From assembly GCF_009870125.1 (NCBI RefSeq), contig NC_046683.1:2232001-2296000 (forward strand): 64,000 nucleotides of DNA, given 5' to 3'. Within the stretch, counting starts at the first letter, position 1. Every line of letters begins with the position of its first letter. The stretch is from Drosophila pseudoobscura (taxonomy: Eukaryota; Arthropoda; Insecta; Diptera; Drosophilidae). Under the pieces are notes generated by a model. The model was given only the letters and a program-made list of their open reading frames with translations, ran no database searches and was not told where the DNA came from. The position numbers were made by a program, and so were the translations under genes. Below are positions 1-13,200 of this stretch, in pieces.

Positions 1-1888
1 GTTGAGCAATTCCACGTGGAACTAGTTCGGTATGAACAGATAGTAAATAGCCATGAACTTTTTTTTAGACGCCGTTAAAGATACAGATACAGATAGTCCT
101 GTGCCTTTTCGAGATCACTTTAAGCTAAGGCATAGAAACAGGAAATGAACCTATGGCATTATACTCTCGAATACTACCATGAGAGCCATGAGACAGATAT
201 CTGGAGTGCCCAAGAAGATACTGCACATACTGCTATCTTTTATCACTTTTTCTCATATTCAAATTGGTATGATGTACCTTTCTTTCTTTGGGTCTTCATC
301 GATTCTCGGAACCTCTTGGAGTTGCCCAACACTGGCCGGCCGAGAGCTACGCTACCGAAAGGAAAAGGAGTGAGAGAGAAAGGGGGACAGATGAGTGTTT
401 GTTACCTCTGTCCGTTGTGCGTCGTCGTTCTGTTCGTTTTGCAAAAGTTTTGTTTTTCGGAACAAAACTACAAACACAAGCAAACAGGCGCTTTCACACA
501 CACACACATAGGGGGAGGAGTAGAAGGAAGCAGGACATGCATTGCTGTTGTTTGCTTAGAACAAGTGTGTGTGTGTGTGTGTTTGCCAGAGTATCTGTGT
601 GCGAGAGTATCTGTGTGTGCTTGCAGCAACTTCTAGCCCCCAAAATGAATGAATAAAGTTAGTCAGACAAATTGCATTTCCCGAAAATATTATCCCAAAC
701 AAGTAATTGAAAATTTGTTGGTCGTATTTATGCTTCTACCCGTGGATGGTGGCTTCTGCAGCGCAGTGAATGCGAATGCGAGTGTGAATGCGAGTGGCTG
801 CCATGTTTGATGCCGAAGACCGTAGATCGCAAGTTCAAATTGGGTACAGGCCAATGAAGCAGCACAAATGTGGATTGGATAAGTAGTGGCTCCCCAAGAG
901 AAGTGCCAATTGCTACTGCAGATGGGTATATTTGCGGTTCGGGTTGTCTATAGCACTTTCAGAACTAAATGACTGATCTCATGACCAGTCGTTGCAAGTC
1001 CCAAACGGTGGTCGAAGCTAGTGATAGAATGAAAGATTGTATGTGTCTGTGCATATGGATATACAGAAAGTGGCTTGGATTCCAGGTACTCATCCGAAGG
1101 AAAAGCGATTCTCTAATAAGAACTCTCCCACAAGGTGCCATCACTACTTCAAGAAGATGAAAGGGAGCTCAAGTACTTCCTTCCTCAAGAAAATGCTAAG
1201 ACGGAGACTGGCACTTGCGGTCATGTACATTAATATGTTATATATACATATATTGTCTATGTTACACATTCCTTTTGAACGGCAACATGATCCGCCTCTT
1301 GAGCGCGGATCAGTTAGCTGCCCAAACTGCAGATCAAGCATTTGCCCAAAACACGGGCAGAACCCAAACGCACTCATACTGAGGCTAAGGGTCTCTTCCA
1401 ATAACCCACTTAATGCTGATCATGCATTTCCTTAGACCCAGGCAGAGACTGCTCGCTCTAATACCAATGCAGCGGTACTCTCTTCGTAAGATGCATGGGA
1501 GAACTCTCGCTCTCCGATAAACATAAGAACAATTGTGCCCTAGGCTAAGATTCAAAAAGATTCCAATAAACACTCTTGAATAATAACTCAAACTGAACAG
1601 TTCTACTCCCAGCATTCTACCATCTGCTGATCAGTCTCAGGAGAAGCGTTTGATGAAGCCGACCACCCTGGCAAAAAGTCTCAAAATTGGGAAGATGGGG
1701 ATCCCACATTGTCCACAATGGACCAGGACAAGGATCAAGAACAGGACCAGGAGGAGGATGGTTCTGGAGTTTAGCTTTCTTATTCAGACTCTACAATTTA
1801 TTTTGCATCGAAATTGTATCGCTGTAATGCATTTCGCTGCTGGAAGGTATGTATATTTATTTATTTTTGTTCTTTTGGAAATAATCAT
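1..1888. other. Noncoding flank downstream of Cda4
   Basis: No supported gene. It holds short (CA)n near 497-510 and (GT)n near 565-582. The short ORFs here are interrupted or low-complexity. Confidence 0.5.
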
Positions 1889-2214
1889 TTTATTCATACA
1901 AAAAAATTTCTTTTACATACATTTTGTCGCTTAAAAACTAAGAACAATCTGACAGAATTTCGCTTAAAAACTATTAGAAGGGGGGAGCAAGGGGAAGAAG
2001 GGGAAATGAATGAGCTCAGGAGTTCATTTGTGGATCATCATGACTGGCATGTGTGTGGTGTGTGAGTGTGTGAGAAATTACTGTGGAGAGCACAAGGCAA
2101 AACGATACAAAAAAACAAAGAGGAAAGCTATAGAGAGTGGTGGAAAGGGGGGGAAGAAAGAAGAGTTTGGATTGGGTTGGGGTTGGGATTGGGGGTAGCA
2201 CCTTCTAGGCATTT
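1889..2214 (-). other. Cda4 3' UTR with poly(A) signal
   Basis: Follows the stop codon at 2215. AATAAA on the minus strand at 1894-1889 is the first good poly(A) signal, which gives a 3' UTR of about 330-350 nt. It contains CT-rich and CA-rich tracts. Confidence 0.6.
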
Positions 2215-2545
2215 CTAGGCAGTGCTGTCATCTTCGGGCTCATCGCCGCTGGCACCCGAGAAGATGTAGTTGTCGCGACCCTGGATGCCGGTGCCGCCGG
2301 CATCGCCCAGCCAGGGATATACATTGGGGCACTCGCGACAGGTCTCCATGTAGCGGGTGTCCGTCAGATTCTGTTCGGGTATCTTGAAGGGCAGGGCGCA
2401 CGTCTGCCAGATGTTGCAGGGCTTGGGGGCCACGGCAATGCTCTTGTCACACTTCCACGACTCGATCTGGTTCACGTCGCGCAGCTCCTTGGGATCGGTC
2501 ATGTACTGCAGCATCTGGGTAACCGTCAGGATGTAGACGTCGGGT
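2215..2545 (-). CDS. Cda4: Cda4 last coding exon
   Basis: 331 nt encoding residues 380-489, ending in TAG at 2217-2215. It starts LPDVYILTVTQMLQY, continues through a Cys-rich tail (CNIWQTCALPF, CRECPNVYPWLGD) and ends in an acidic tail (GDEPEDDSTA). The acceptor is CTCCCACAG. Confidence 0.92.
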
Positions 2546-5500
2546 CTGTGGGAGAAACAAGGCAAAACGGAATGAAGCTGGTGCCACATACGAGTACTTT
2601 CAAGGATCAGAAAAGGCTCATAATGCTACTTCGGAGATACTTAAGACAATGACAGGGCACACAGGTGTCCGCCAAAAAGAAAGGCCACCAAACCGTGCAG
2701 CCAGTTACTGGGAATGGATGATGCTGCAACCGCATAGTGAACACTGGCGAATGATGATGATGCTGTTGATGAGGAACAGTGGCTGCAAAGAGGCTCTGGC
2801 AGTGGCAGTGGCAGAGGCGAGTTGATGCAAAGGAAAACCTTGCGGCATTCTTTAGCCCCTCTAATGGGAGTGGTGTGGTGTGGTACGCACTTTCAGGCAT
2901 TTCATTCAAACGCTACAACACCTCTATCCTCCTTTCGCCTGCCCAGCCACGAGAGCCTGCAACAGCTTCAGCTTCAGCACCAGCACCAGCACCAGCCTCC
3001 GAACACAAACGCAATGTTGAAAGTCATTCACACTAATTAAAAACTTCGCACAATTGTGCGAGAAATAGTTTTGCAGCTGCTACTGCTGCTGCTCCTGCTG
3101 CTGTTCCATGCCCCCCATCACTTTTCGTGAGAGCTCCTCGTCATTCCCCATTTAGGGGGAGTCCTCGTCCTCCCACAGAGCTGGCTGGGTCAGATCTTTT
3201 TCGTTCTTAACTTCTCTCTCCCGTAAACTAATGCATGAGGTGAGAATCGGGAGGGGGGGGAGGCGAGTGCAGATATTTACGAGCACGGGTAGGAGTGTGT
3301 GTTGCCATTTTGGGGAAAATGAAGTTAACATTTCTTGGGTTTCGAAATGGAAACAGTAAAAAGTTGAGTTTTGTTACCCATACAAAGGGCATTGGGCATT
3401 TTAATCCGTCTGATTGCTTTGGCTTCCACTTTACTCGCCGAGTACCCTCTCGTACATAATGCGAAGACCAGCGGCTCCAAAAAAGATACTAGTGCTTCGA
3501 CAGGGATGGGTCTGGAATGCAATCATACCGAAACTGGATCATAGCCAACCGAACCTCCTTAACACTTATCGTATACCAGCCTCAACCGATCCCATACCCA
3601 ACTGTATCATATCCAACCAAACTTTAGCCCTAATCTGTTCCAATCGTTCGCTATTCTAGTAAGTAGACCTTTATCTCAGGCAATTCAGCATATTAAATGT
3701 TTCCATCAGGAAGCATACACAAACAGATACTCCCTACTCCCACTCCTGTGCTCCCTATGTAGGTCCTTGGAGTGATGTCGATGACGCGGGGCGCTGACAA
3801 AGTGCGATTCTATCAGCATAACTTCATTAAGCAAGTTTTTGGTGTACGCTGTATGCCACTTTCGCTTGCTTTTCCCTCTTCCTTGGTTCCTCTGTCTCTT
3901 TGTTTCCCTCCTCTCTCTGTCTCTCTCTATCTATTATGCCATGGCTGTCTCTGTCGGCTCTGACTTATGTTGTTTTTGTGCGTTTTAACATGGCTTTTTA
4001 GTTAGCCCCGACCTCTAATGCTCTGCCTTGTTGGCCTTTCTGTTTTCCTTGGCCTGCTCCTGCTCCTGCTCCAGCTCCAGCTCTTCTCCGTCGTACCCTC
4101 TTCGTGTCCTGTGCTCCTCGACTCTCCTTTCCGGCTCCTGCTCCTGCTCTGCTCTTGGTTCAGGACCTGGGCCTGGGCCTGGGCCTCCACCGATATTTTT
4201 CAAAATGAAACTTTAACAAAATTAAACTTTTCTCATTAAAACGTGCGATTTTTTCGCTCCTTATCCCCAAACCCCGGGTCGGGTCAGGGCATCGGTCCGA
4301 GCGTCTGCTGTTGCTGATGATTTTTTTAAACGCTGACCGCAGCGTCGCCACTGTCGGCCGGAGAGAAAGTCAAAGTGAGAAGGAGAAGGAGAGTGAGAGA
4401 GGTAGAGTGTGGCAGAGAGAGAGAGAGCCGGACTGAGATTCCGGCGAGAGCTGTGCATATGGTTGAGTGACTGCCCGTTGGATCGGGGTCTCGTGTACGG
4501 GGACTCCGTCCGGGGCTCAACCTGTCGACGGGCAACATGTGCCGCCGCCTCTACAAGCAATTTTTATAGCAATTGCCAATTTTGCTGCTGCCGCTGCTTT
4601 CTCTCCACCTCTCCACCTCTCTACCCCTCTTCCCTTCCTCCGGATCCTCGTTTCTCCATCTCTCTTGGCTTTTTTTTTTAATTGAATATAAAACTTGCCA
4701 GCGGCAATCGGAAGTGCACTGCAGGAAACGCCAGCTGCCCATGTGTGTATGTGTATTTGTATGTGTGCGTGTGTGTGCGCCAGAGAAAGATGGAGAGACA
4801 CAGAGAACAAGACAGAGCCAGAGATAGAGACAGAGAGAGAGAGAGAGAGAGATAGAGTGTTCCAAAGTTGGCTTTCAATTAAGAAAACATCAGAAAAAAA
4901 AGAACTGAACTGAAAAACGCAGCATTGAATCGAAAAACGAAAAAACTGCCCCAAAAGGAGATATAAATTTATGAAATATTAAGAGCCGTCTGCATATAAC
5001 CAAATTGGTTCAAAGCCCGCTCAAATCTGTTGAAATAGTATATGGATACGTTTCAGCATTTTCCTGGAAGATTTCGAAGCCATTTTCTTGATCCTTTCCG
5101 ATGGAAATCTTTCCTAGACTTTGCCTAAGGATATGCATATACGTAAGCAGGTACTAGATCTGCTGATGATTCTTTAGGAATAGGATATACATATGTTGTG
5201 CCATTATAAGAGACTGAAAGACTAGAATGATACTCACAATTCAAGAGCCCAATCGAGGAACTTGTGCAGGCCGTTCTCCAGGGGTTTGGTCTGGAACCAG
5301 TTCGTGTGGAAGGGCATCATATAGGGGGCCTTGTTCTGTTCGTAGTACCGCGAGAAGTCCTCCTGGAGCCAGGCCAGCACCTCCTCCTCGTCCAGATTGT
5401 GGAGCACACACTGGTCCATATAGGGACAGTGGCCGCCCTCGAATCCCTCCACGTAGTGGGTGTTCAGTGGCACCTCCCAGACGCCGGGGAAGGTGCGCGA

Positions 5501-8500
5501 CGGGCATGTGCCGCTCTTGCACTCGTGCGAGATCTTGTAGTCCAGGGTGTAGGGCCACACGGGCACGGCTACTGGTGGCACAGTGATCGAACTGTCGTAG
5601 ATGTAGCCAAAGTCCTCCAGAACCTTTACGGGGAGGGGGAGAAAGCACAAGGATCAGTCGATGGTGGAAACAATGACGGTGGAGGAAAATCCATTAAACA
5701 CTGAGGACACACAAAATCTTCATCTGCAGGCACATGGATGGGCGCGTGTATCAGTCTCAGTATATTCTATTATATGCATAAGGAGATCTGTTTACGATAT
5801 GCCTTCGACTGCCTCCAGCTGTCAACATGCGAACCGCAGTGGCAGGGACGGGGACAGGGGCACGGGCTGAGAGGCTGAGAGGCAGAGGTTGCCACATAAT
5901 GGGCCACTTGAAGCGTTATACATACATACATATATGTGTTGTGACATTGATGTCATGTCATGTCACGTCAAGCAGAAACTTTCGCTTCAGTCAAAGCCTA
6001 TGCACGTGCGGCTACGGCTACGGCTGCCACTAGCATGGCGCTGGCACTGCCTCGAAGTGAAGTTCACTTTAAAGCCAAATCAATGCATAATAAATATATG
6101 ATTCTCAGATCGTCTCAGGGAGGATGGATTCCAGTATCTTTTCCATAGAATAACAATCTGTTTTGTCCAAATATCTTCGCCTCTTGCCGCATGCTTAATG
6201 CTGAATAGATTCATTTGAAAATCATTAAAATTTAACGTTCCTCGAATTGCGTTCGGCTTTAAGTTCAATTATTGTATTTAAATTGGTGTTGGACACCGAA
6301 AAAGTGAACTGAAATTGGAATTGCTTTTTGACGGAGCCAACAATTGAATAAATTCTCAATTCCGTCTGGATGTTGTGGAAGTGAAAGGGGAATTGGCATT
6401 GGCATTGACATTGGTGTGAGCCGCAGACCGATTTAAATGAATCACTTTTCGATTCTGTTTTCAGATCAGATCTTCTGTGGTCTTCTGATTTCAAGAAAAT
6501 GCAATCGAAAATTGCATGTCAATTGATGTTCTCATTGTTTGCATTTCTTTTGTGCACATCCACTTGCAGCCGGCCTCAAGGAGACCGGGGACATCGGATA
6601 TCGGTCTTCGGTCTTCGGACGTCGGACGTCGGACTTCGACTCACCTTGTACTGGGTGTTGCGACCGGGCTTGAGGAATGGGGCGCGCATGCCGACCACAT
6701 CGTTGACGGACACGTTGGCAAAGTGTCGCAGAATTTCACGCATGCCAATCATCTCGCCCACCCACTCCTCGTAGCCCTTGTCCTGGAGGCCCTGCTGCTG
6801 CGAGATGCTCTCGGTAGCCACCTCGTGTCCGGCATAGCCCAAATGCTGGATCTGTTGATAGTTGCTGCAATCGAAGGAAAACGAATTCGTTGTCAGAAAT
6901 TATTTAAAATTAAGGGTAGATCTAGATGAAGCATGGTCCTGATTTAAGGGAAATCAGATACACACTGTAAGCACTACAAGTCTTTTAAGAATTGTCCTAA
7001 ACAGTCCACGCAGTCTACGTCTTAAGCAGTCGCTGCAATACCTCATGCAGTAAAAAGACTAGACATGCACTGTCTCACTGTAAAGCAGTCCTAAGCAGTT
7101 TCCGACCAAAAAAACCGACAAAACCCCAAACTCTGTAAAGTTTTACACACGATCCGTAATTGGAGAGCACCGTATATTACGGCATATGAAAATCCCTATC
7201 TAAAAGAAAAGGCCAACAACAAAAATGAATTCTAATTTGTAATATAATGTTTTCCACTTGCTCCACTGTTTGCTCGAACAATGCGGGAGGAATGTGTGCT
7301 AGTTGCCTTTTGCTCAAATGTTAGCAAATCATTTTCACACTTGATGGCTTAACACAAAGGAGGACACACACACACACACACATGAGGACTGCAGGACGCG
7401 TAGACAAGCATAGTTTTTGGTAAAATTCGAAACTAACTGAGGACCATGGACACGGCCCCGGCACCGGCACCGGCACCGGCACTGGCACCTGCACTGGCAC
7501 CGGCACTTGCACCCTCCTCACACACTTCAGGTTTTTGCCAATTAGAAGAATTGTACAGAAACCAAACAAAAATGCAAAAATGGTGTGGGAGGTAGCCTGG
7601 GGAGGGCCTTGGGTGGGGCTGTGGGTATGGCGAAACTGCTTAAAAAATAGACACAACCTCAGTCGTTTGTGTAGCGGAAACAACGAGGTGTAGACATCCC
7701 AAGACACACGTATAGAAATCATTTGGAGACCCATCTAGTCTGGAATAGTTAAATCCTATTCCATCCTATTCTAAGATGGTGTCAAAAGAGTACAAAGCAT
7801 AAGAAGCATTCCAATTCCCTGGGGATGCTTAAAGTAGTTTAGATTTGATGCCAATTGCAACTATTATCTTTTCTCGGAATATGTGGGTATTCTTTCCTAT
7901 CTACTGCGATTCGCTTTGTTGCTCAATTCGACAAATTTCTCGGCTTTTAAATGGACAAAATGTTGCGCACAAAAGTATGCAACGCAAAAGGCAAAGTACA
8001 AGCCAAACACGTTTGTGTGTGTGTGTGTCTGTGGAGCATATTCAGAGCAATGCATAGTTTTGAGAATAGAGCGATGGTACAAAAAAAAAAATAAATGCAA
8101 ATAAAATTATGAATGTTTTGTCTATATATTTTTTTTCTCTTGTCTGTCCCCCTATGTTAACTCTTGCAACAATAAGGAACATTTTGCATGAATGTATATA
8201 GTATTTATTAAGGATTCACTCGCCTCTCACTGCCTCTCTCTCTTTCTCTCTGTCTCTGGCTCTGCCCCTGTGTGTGTGGCTCTGTGTTTGTGCAAATATT
8301 TTGCAATGAAATTACGCCCTAAAGTCAAACTTTTCACCCGAATTCTACCCTCCGCCCACCTCCCGAAATCTCCCACAAGCTCCCGTTCCTGGGGGCCCAT
8401 GGCACGCCCCTTGTGCCCATTGAGAAACGAAACGAATACGAAAAGTAAAAATCATAATGAATGCGATGAGTTCTCGTTCTGCTTCGCGCTGTAGTTGTTG

Positions 8501-10238
8501 TAGTTGCAGTTGTAGTTGTAGTTGTTCTGAATGTTGATGGCAGTAGTGGTGCTGGTGGTGGTGCTGCTGACGCACTTGATGCTGATGCACCGTAGGCGTT
8601 GCAGCCACGCCCGTTGCATAGAGGCCTGCCCCCTCTCGGTGTGCAGCAGCAGCAGCAGAAGCAGCAGCACTCTCAAACAATGGCGCACGGGCACAAAACT
8701 ATCTGACATCGTCAAAAAGTTCATGCAAAAATGTGGAAATGTGAAAAGTTGTTGAAAAGCCTGGGTCGGGCCTCAGGATGGGGACCCAGCTTTCGCTCTC
8801 TTCCCTCCTTCATGTGGGGGGGATATCCGTATGCGTATGCGTAGGTGTGTGTGTGTGTGTGTGGGGTAGATTTATTGCATGACATTTCAATTGTTAGACA
8901 AACAGCTGGACGAAGGAGATGCAGAAGAGAACAGAAGCCGACGCCGACGCCGAACCCAAAGCAGAAGCAGAATCGAAAATAGAAGAACAGAAAGATGAGG
9001 CACCAGGAAGCAGAAGGACCACCACTGAGCACTGCACTTGAAGCCAAGCCAACTCAAGGCAAGGCAAGGCAAGCCAAGGCCAAATGGAGGAAAACTGTAC
9101 GGGAAATACACACATGAGTAAAAGCCAGAGGGCTGGGGGGCGAAAGAGCATCCAACAAACAAGAAAGTCATGCAAACACACTGTTGCCAACAATGTGACA
9201 GACAGGCAGACAGACAGACAGACATAGAGACAGACAGACAGACAGAGGGGGTTGCCAATGCGGCCAATGCTGTGACGGATGGTGTGACTAAACAGTGTGG
9301 CCAAAAAGTGTGACAAAAGCTTACCAGCACGACTGCAAGTACAAGTACGAGTGCGAGTACAAGTACGAGTCCCAACAGTCATATGTCACGGCATAACATT
9401 TGTCAGAGCAGAAATATTATACCAAAGTGAGGGTGGAATCTTAGGGGGGGGTCTAGGAGCCACAATCAACATCGTAAGGATTAGTGTGACCAACTGTTTT
9501 CGCTCGTGTGTGATAGGTGCGGAGAGGCTGAGGCCTTGGCCCAGCACGAATGTCAGCAGCAATTAACAGAGCAACAAAAGACAGGAACAACTGTCAAGAC
9601 ATATTGTAGATATACAAAAAAATGATGAAGGGCGTTGATGATGGATAGGGCCAAGTTTCGGGCCTAGAGCTTGAGGTAGAAGTGCGTCACACTCAGAGTC
9701 ACATTTCATGAGTTTCCCCTTGGCCTTTCAGCTAGACTAGAGTGGCTAAAGACAAAGTGCAGTGCACTATCCGAAGAACCAGCCATCTGCACCACTGACT
9801 GAGGCACAATGCCCACTCCACCCATTTATGCCGGGAAAAAAAGACATACCATTTGCACACCCTTGGGGATAGATCTTACTATAGTAATACAGATAGAGAT
9901 GTATTTTACCTTCTAAGAAAACTCCATAAAAAACAAGTTCTCGGGCAGGAGATGTTTTTGTCTCGGTTTTGTTGCTCTTCAATTTTCTGACACGACACAC
10001 TGAATTTTTTTCCCTTAATGGCTTCCACATTCATGCAAGCATAGGGATGTGTATCTATCTGTGTGTGCCTTTTTGTGGTGTGTGTGTGTGTGTGTTTGTG
10101 TGTGTGTGTGGTGAGTGGTTTGGCCTCTGCTCTGTGTTGCGGTTGCTAACAAGTTCAATTTGCATTTAAAAAGGCAGAAACACATGTAATCTGAACGATT
10201 AGAAATTGTAAGATTACACACACCCGCACACACACATA

Positions 10239-10273
<35 letters not shown>

Positions 10274-13200
10274 AGCAAGTCTTAAAGGAAACCAAAAATA
10301 ACCAAAGCCGATTTGGTTGCCTCTTCTTCTGGTTGTGTGGCAGCAGGAGCAGGTGCAGGTGGGGACATGTGGGGTGAAGGCAGGAGCTTACAGGATCAAT
10401 GTCTCGACGGGAAATTACGACAAATGATGAATATAGTTGACCAAAACGTTTTGAATGGAAATAAAACCAATGAAATGGGGATAACGGAGGAAAAGTCGTG
10501 TCTGACTATATCCACAGATATATGTTTCTAAATCGTATTTATCTTCCAAAGAGTCTGCTGCAAGTGTATCTGTAACTTCGGTCCGAGAATCGCAGTGTTT
10601 CTTATCTGTTTTTCTTCAATTTGTTCCCAGAGAAGGCAATGCAATTCCTTGTAATGTGCTTTTAAAAGCCAAATCTACAGGTTCTGCTGACTGCCTGACT
10701 TCCTTTGCTCCTGTTTCTGGCCTCCCTTACGAATCCTCTGGCTCTTGTTCTGGCTTACGGGTGAGGGGTCTGTGGGTATTGGGGTCTTGGGTCTGGGGCA
10801 CGGGGTCCGGGACACGCATCGCTAGCTCGATGGCTGGCTGCAAATGTGTTCATAGCAATGAGCTTTTTGTTGTTTTTCCTGTGCCTTGCACCAAAAACTA
10901 ACTTCATTTGCATGGCGAGAGCATATTGTGCGTGTGTGTGTGTGTGTGTCATGACCATGCCTAACGAGCTTGCCTGACTTTGGCGAAGGCATAAAAACAA
11001 TAACCTCCTCGGTGCCGCACCCCCCTGCATCCTTGTGTATCCTTGCACCGCCTTCACTGCTCCTTTGTCCCGTTTTCAATAAAGCTCTTCGACAGCTCCT
11101 ACACACTCATAAAGAAATATGTAAAAGAAAAAAACAGATGGGGTAGATGGGGCTAAAAAAAACATCTAAAAACAGACAAAAAACACACACAAAAACAGAA
11201 GAAAGCCAACCCCAGCAGAGAGTCGAAGGTTTCACATAGATACTCTTAGAGAATGGATCTGAAAAGGACATAGACCCATGTCTACTATATGCTCAAGAAT
11301 GCTCAAACAGAAACAGAATCAGAGTCCCTCTAATTGACGATCCAATAATATGTATACTATGGTATATCCTCTAATATACCCCCCGAAAAGAGTATAACAA
11401 AAAGCAGGACTTGGCACAGAACGAGTGTTCGAAGGAAAGGCCACAGCAAATGCATCCTCAAAAGAAGGATTTAGCGCGGAGCATGGGGCAGAAGGCGGAA
11501 AGGGGAAAGGGGAAAGGGGATGGGTGTAGACTCGTGTACAGAGACTGTTCACATGGAAAAATTATGGCTGCTGCCGGTTTCTTGTTTCTTTCGGTTCTTT
11601 CGGTTCTTTCGCTTCCCGTTTGCAATCCCATTCCGAATCCAATTCCCTCTCCCGCTCTCGCTCCCGCTCCCTCCATGATCATCGTTATTATCAACACCAG
11701 TTAAGCAATAACCGTGGGGTGATGGTGGGGGCCGGGATACAGGGCTAGCTACATAAAGAGCGTGGGAGAGTGGATGTGGATGTGGATGGGTGCAATCCAG
11801 AGCAAGTTGTGGATTGCGTTAGTGATTACAAGAACGAACTAATAAAAGTAGACAACGGGAAAGACAGAAGAAAGAATGCAAAGCACACACACCACACAGA
11901 GCGGAGGCAGACGGCGAATGATTCAATACCCTTACGGATTACTTGTCTTAATGGAAGATATGGAAGATATGATCGTTCGATTTTGATATATTTTTGTTGA
12001 TTTCAAATGTTTTATCTTCGGTTAAAGCCAATGCTCACGAAAATGGCAAGAAAACTTCATGGGTTCAGAGTCACAAGCTGGAAATATCATTTGGCCAAAA
12101 TATCATTTCAATTCTGGCTAAATCTGTTTCCTCTTCCCCATCTGATGGACTTTTCAGTGTCAGTATCCTGTTGTATCCCTTAATACTGCTGTAGTTTCCA
12201 TCATCTGTTCCCCTCCCGTGCTCCATCTGTGGTTTCACTCTTTGTTCCATCTGTAGCTTAATCCTAGGTTTCCTTCTTGTGCAAAAATCTCTTGTTTTTA
12301 ATCCCAAGTTCATTCCGAAAGGTAATGGACCCAAGCGGATTGAAGCCAGCCAAAGGATACTCGTGCACATGCACTTGGAGGGACAGAAGGCACCTGCAAG
12401 AGCTGTTAAAGTGTCATTGGGTTGTTGTCATAGTCATTGTCAACGTTGTCGTTATCTTTATTTCGCATCAACGGCATTCTCATCATCATCATCATCATCA
12501 TCATCGTCATACTCGTAGTCGTAGTCGTAGTCGTAGCTGTTGTCTTCGTCCTCGTCGTCATCCGCAATATCGTCATTCTCGTTGTCGTCATTCTCTGGTC
12601 GTCGTTGCTGGTAAGAATATCCTTTGCATGCAGTCCACGGCTCTGTCCAGGCTGCAGGACCCAAACACCCAAACACGGACATGGGCATTCGACCCAGACG
12701 CAGACACAGACACAGACAGAGGACCCAGGACCCAGGACCCAGGACCGGGGCCAGGGACCAAGACTCATCATCATTGTCGACAACAGCTATAGCTTTGCCG
12801 GCAACAACAAACAACAAAGGCAAGAACAAAAACAAAAACCAGAACAACAATCCAGCCTTCATCAACAATTTGCAGTAAGAAAAACACGAAAAGCGACCAA
12901 AACTGAGGGGGGAAGGGGGGTCGAGCAAAGCACCCACACCTCCAGCCGCACAGCCACCCACTCTAACAACCACACACACACACCCACCCGGATAGGCCAA
13001 GGTTGCTTCCTGTGCAATGGACAGACACACACAGACACCCACACAACCATTAGCCCATGCGGCATCTACATACGAGGTACGAGTATTAACGTTACGGATA
13101 TTTTCCTACCAAATTGCAAACAGAGAGAGCGAACGTTGCACAGCTCACTGATCTAAACCAATTGCCAAAGAGGGGGCAAAGGGAGCCCAAAGAGTCCGGG

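Noticed and set aside
10015..10278. Val/Cys-rich and Thr/His-rich ORFs over (GT)n and (CA)n tracts here and at many other places
   Set aside because: Direct translations of dinucleotide repeats.
12437..13156. 239-aa plus-strand and 194-aa minus-strand ORFs
   Set aside because: Made of CAT/CGT and CCCAGGA repeats with homopolymeric residues on both strands; no non-repetitive core.
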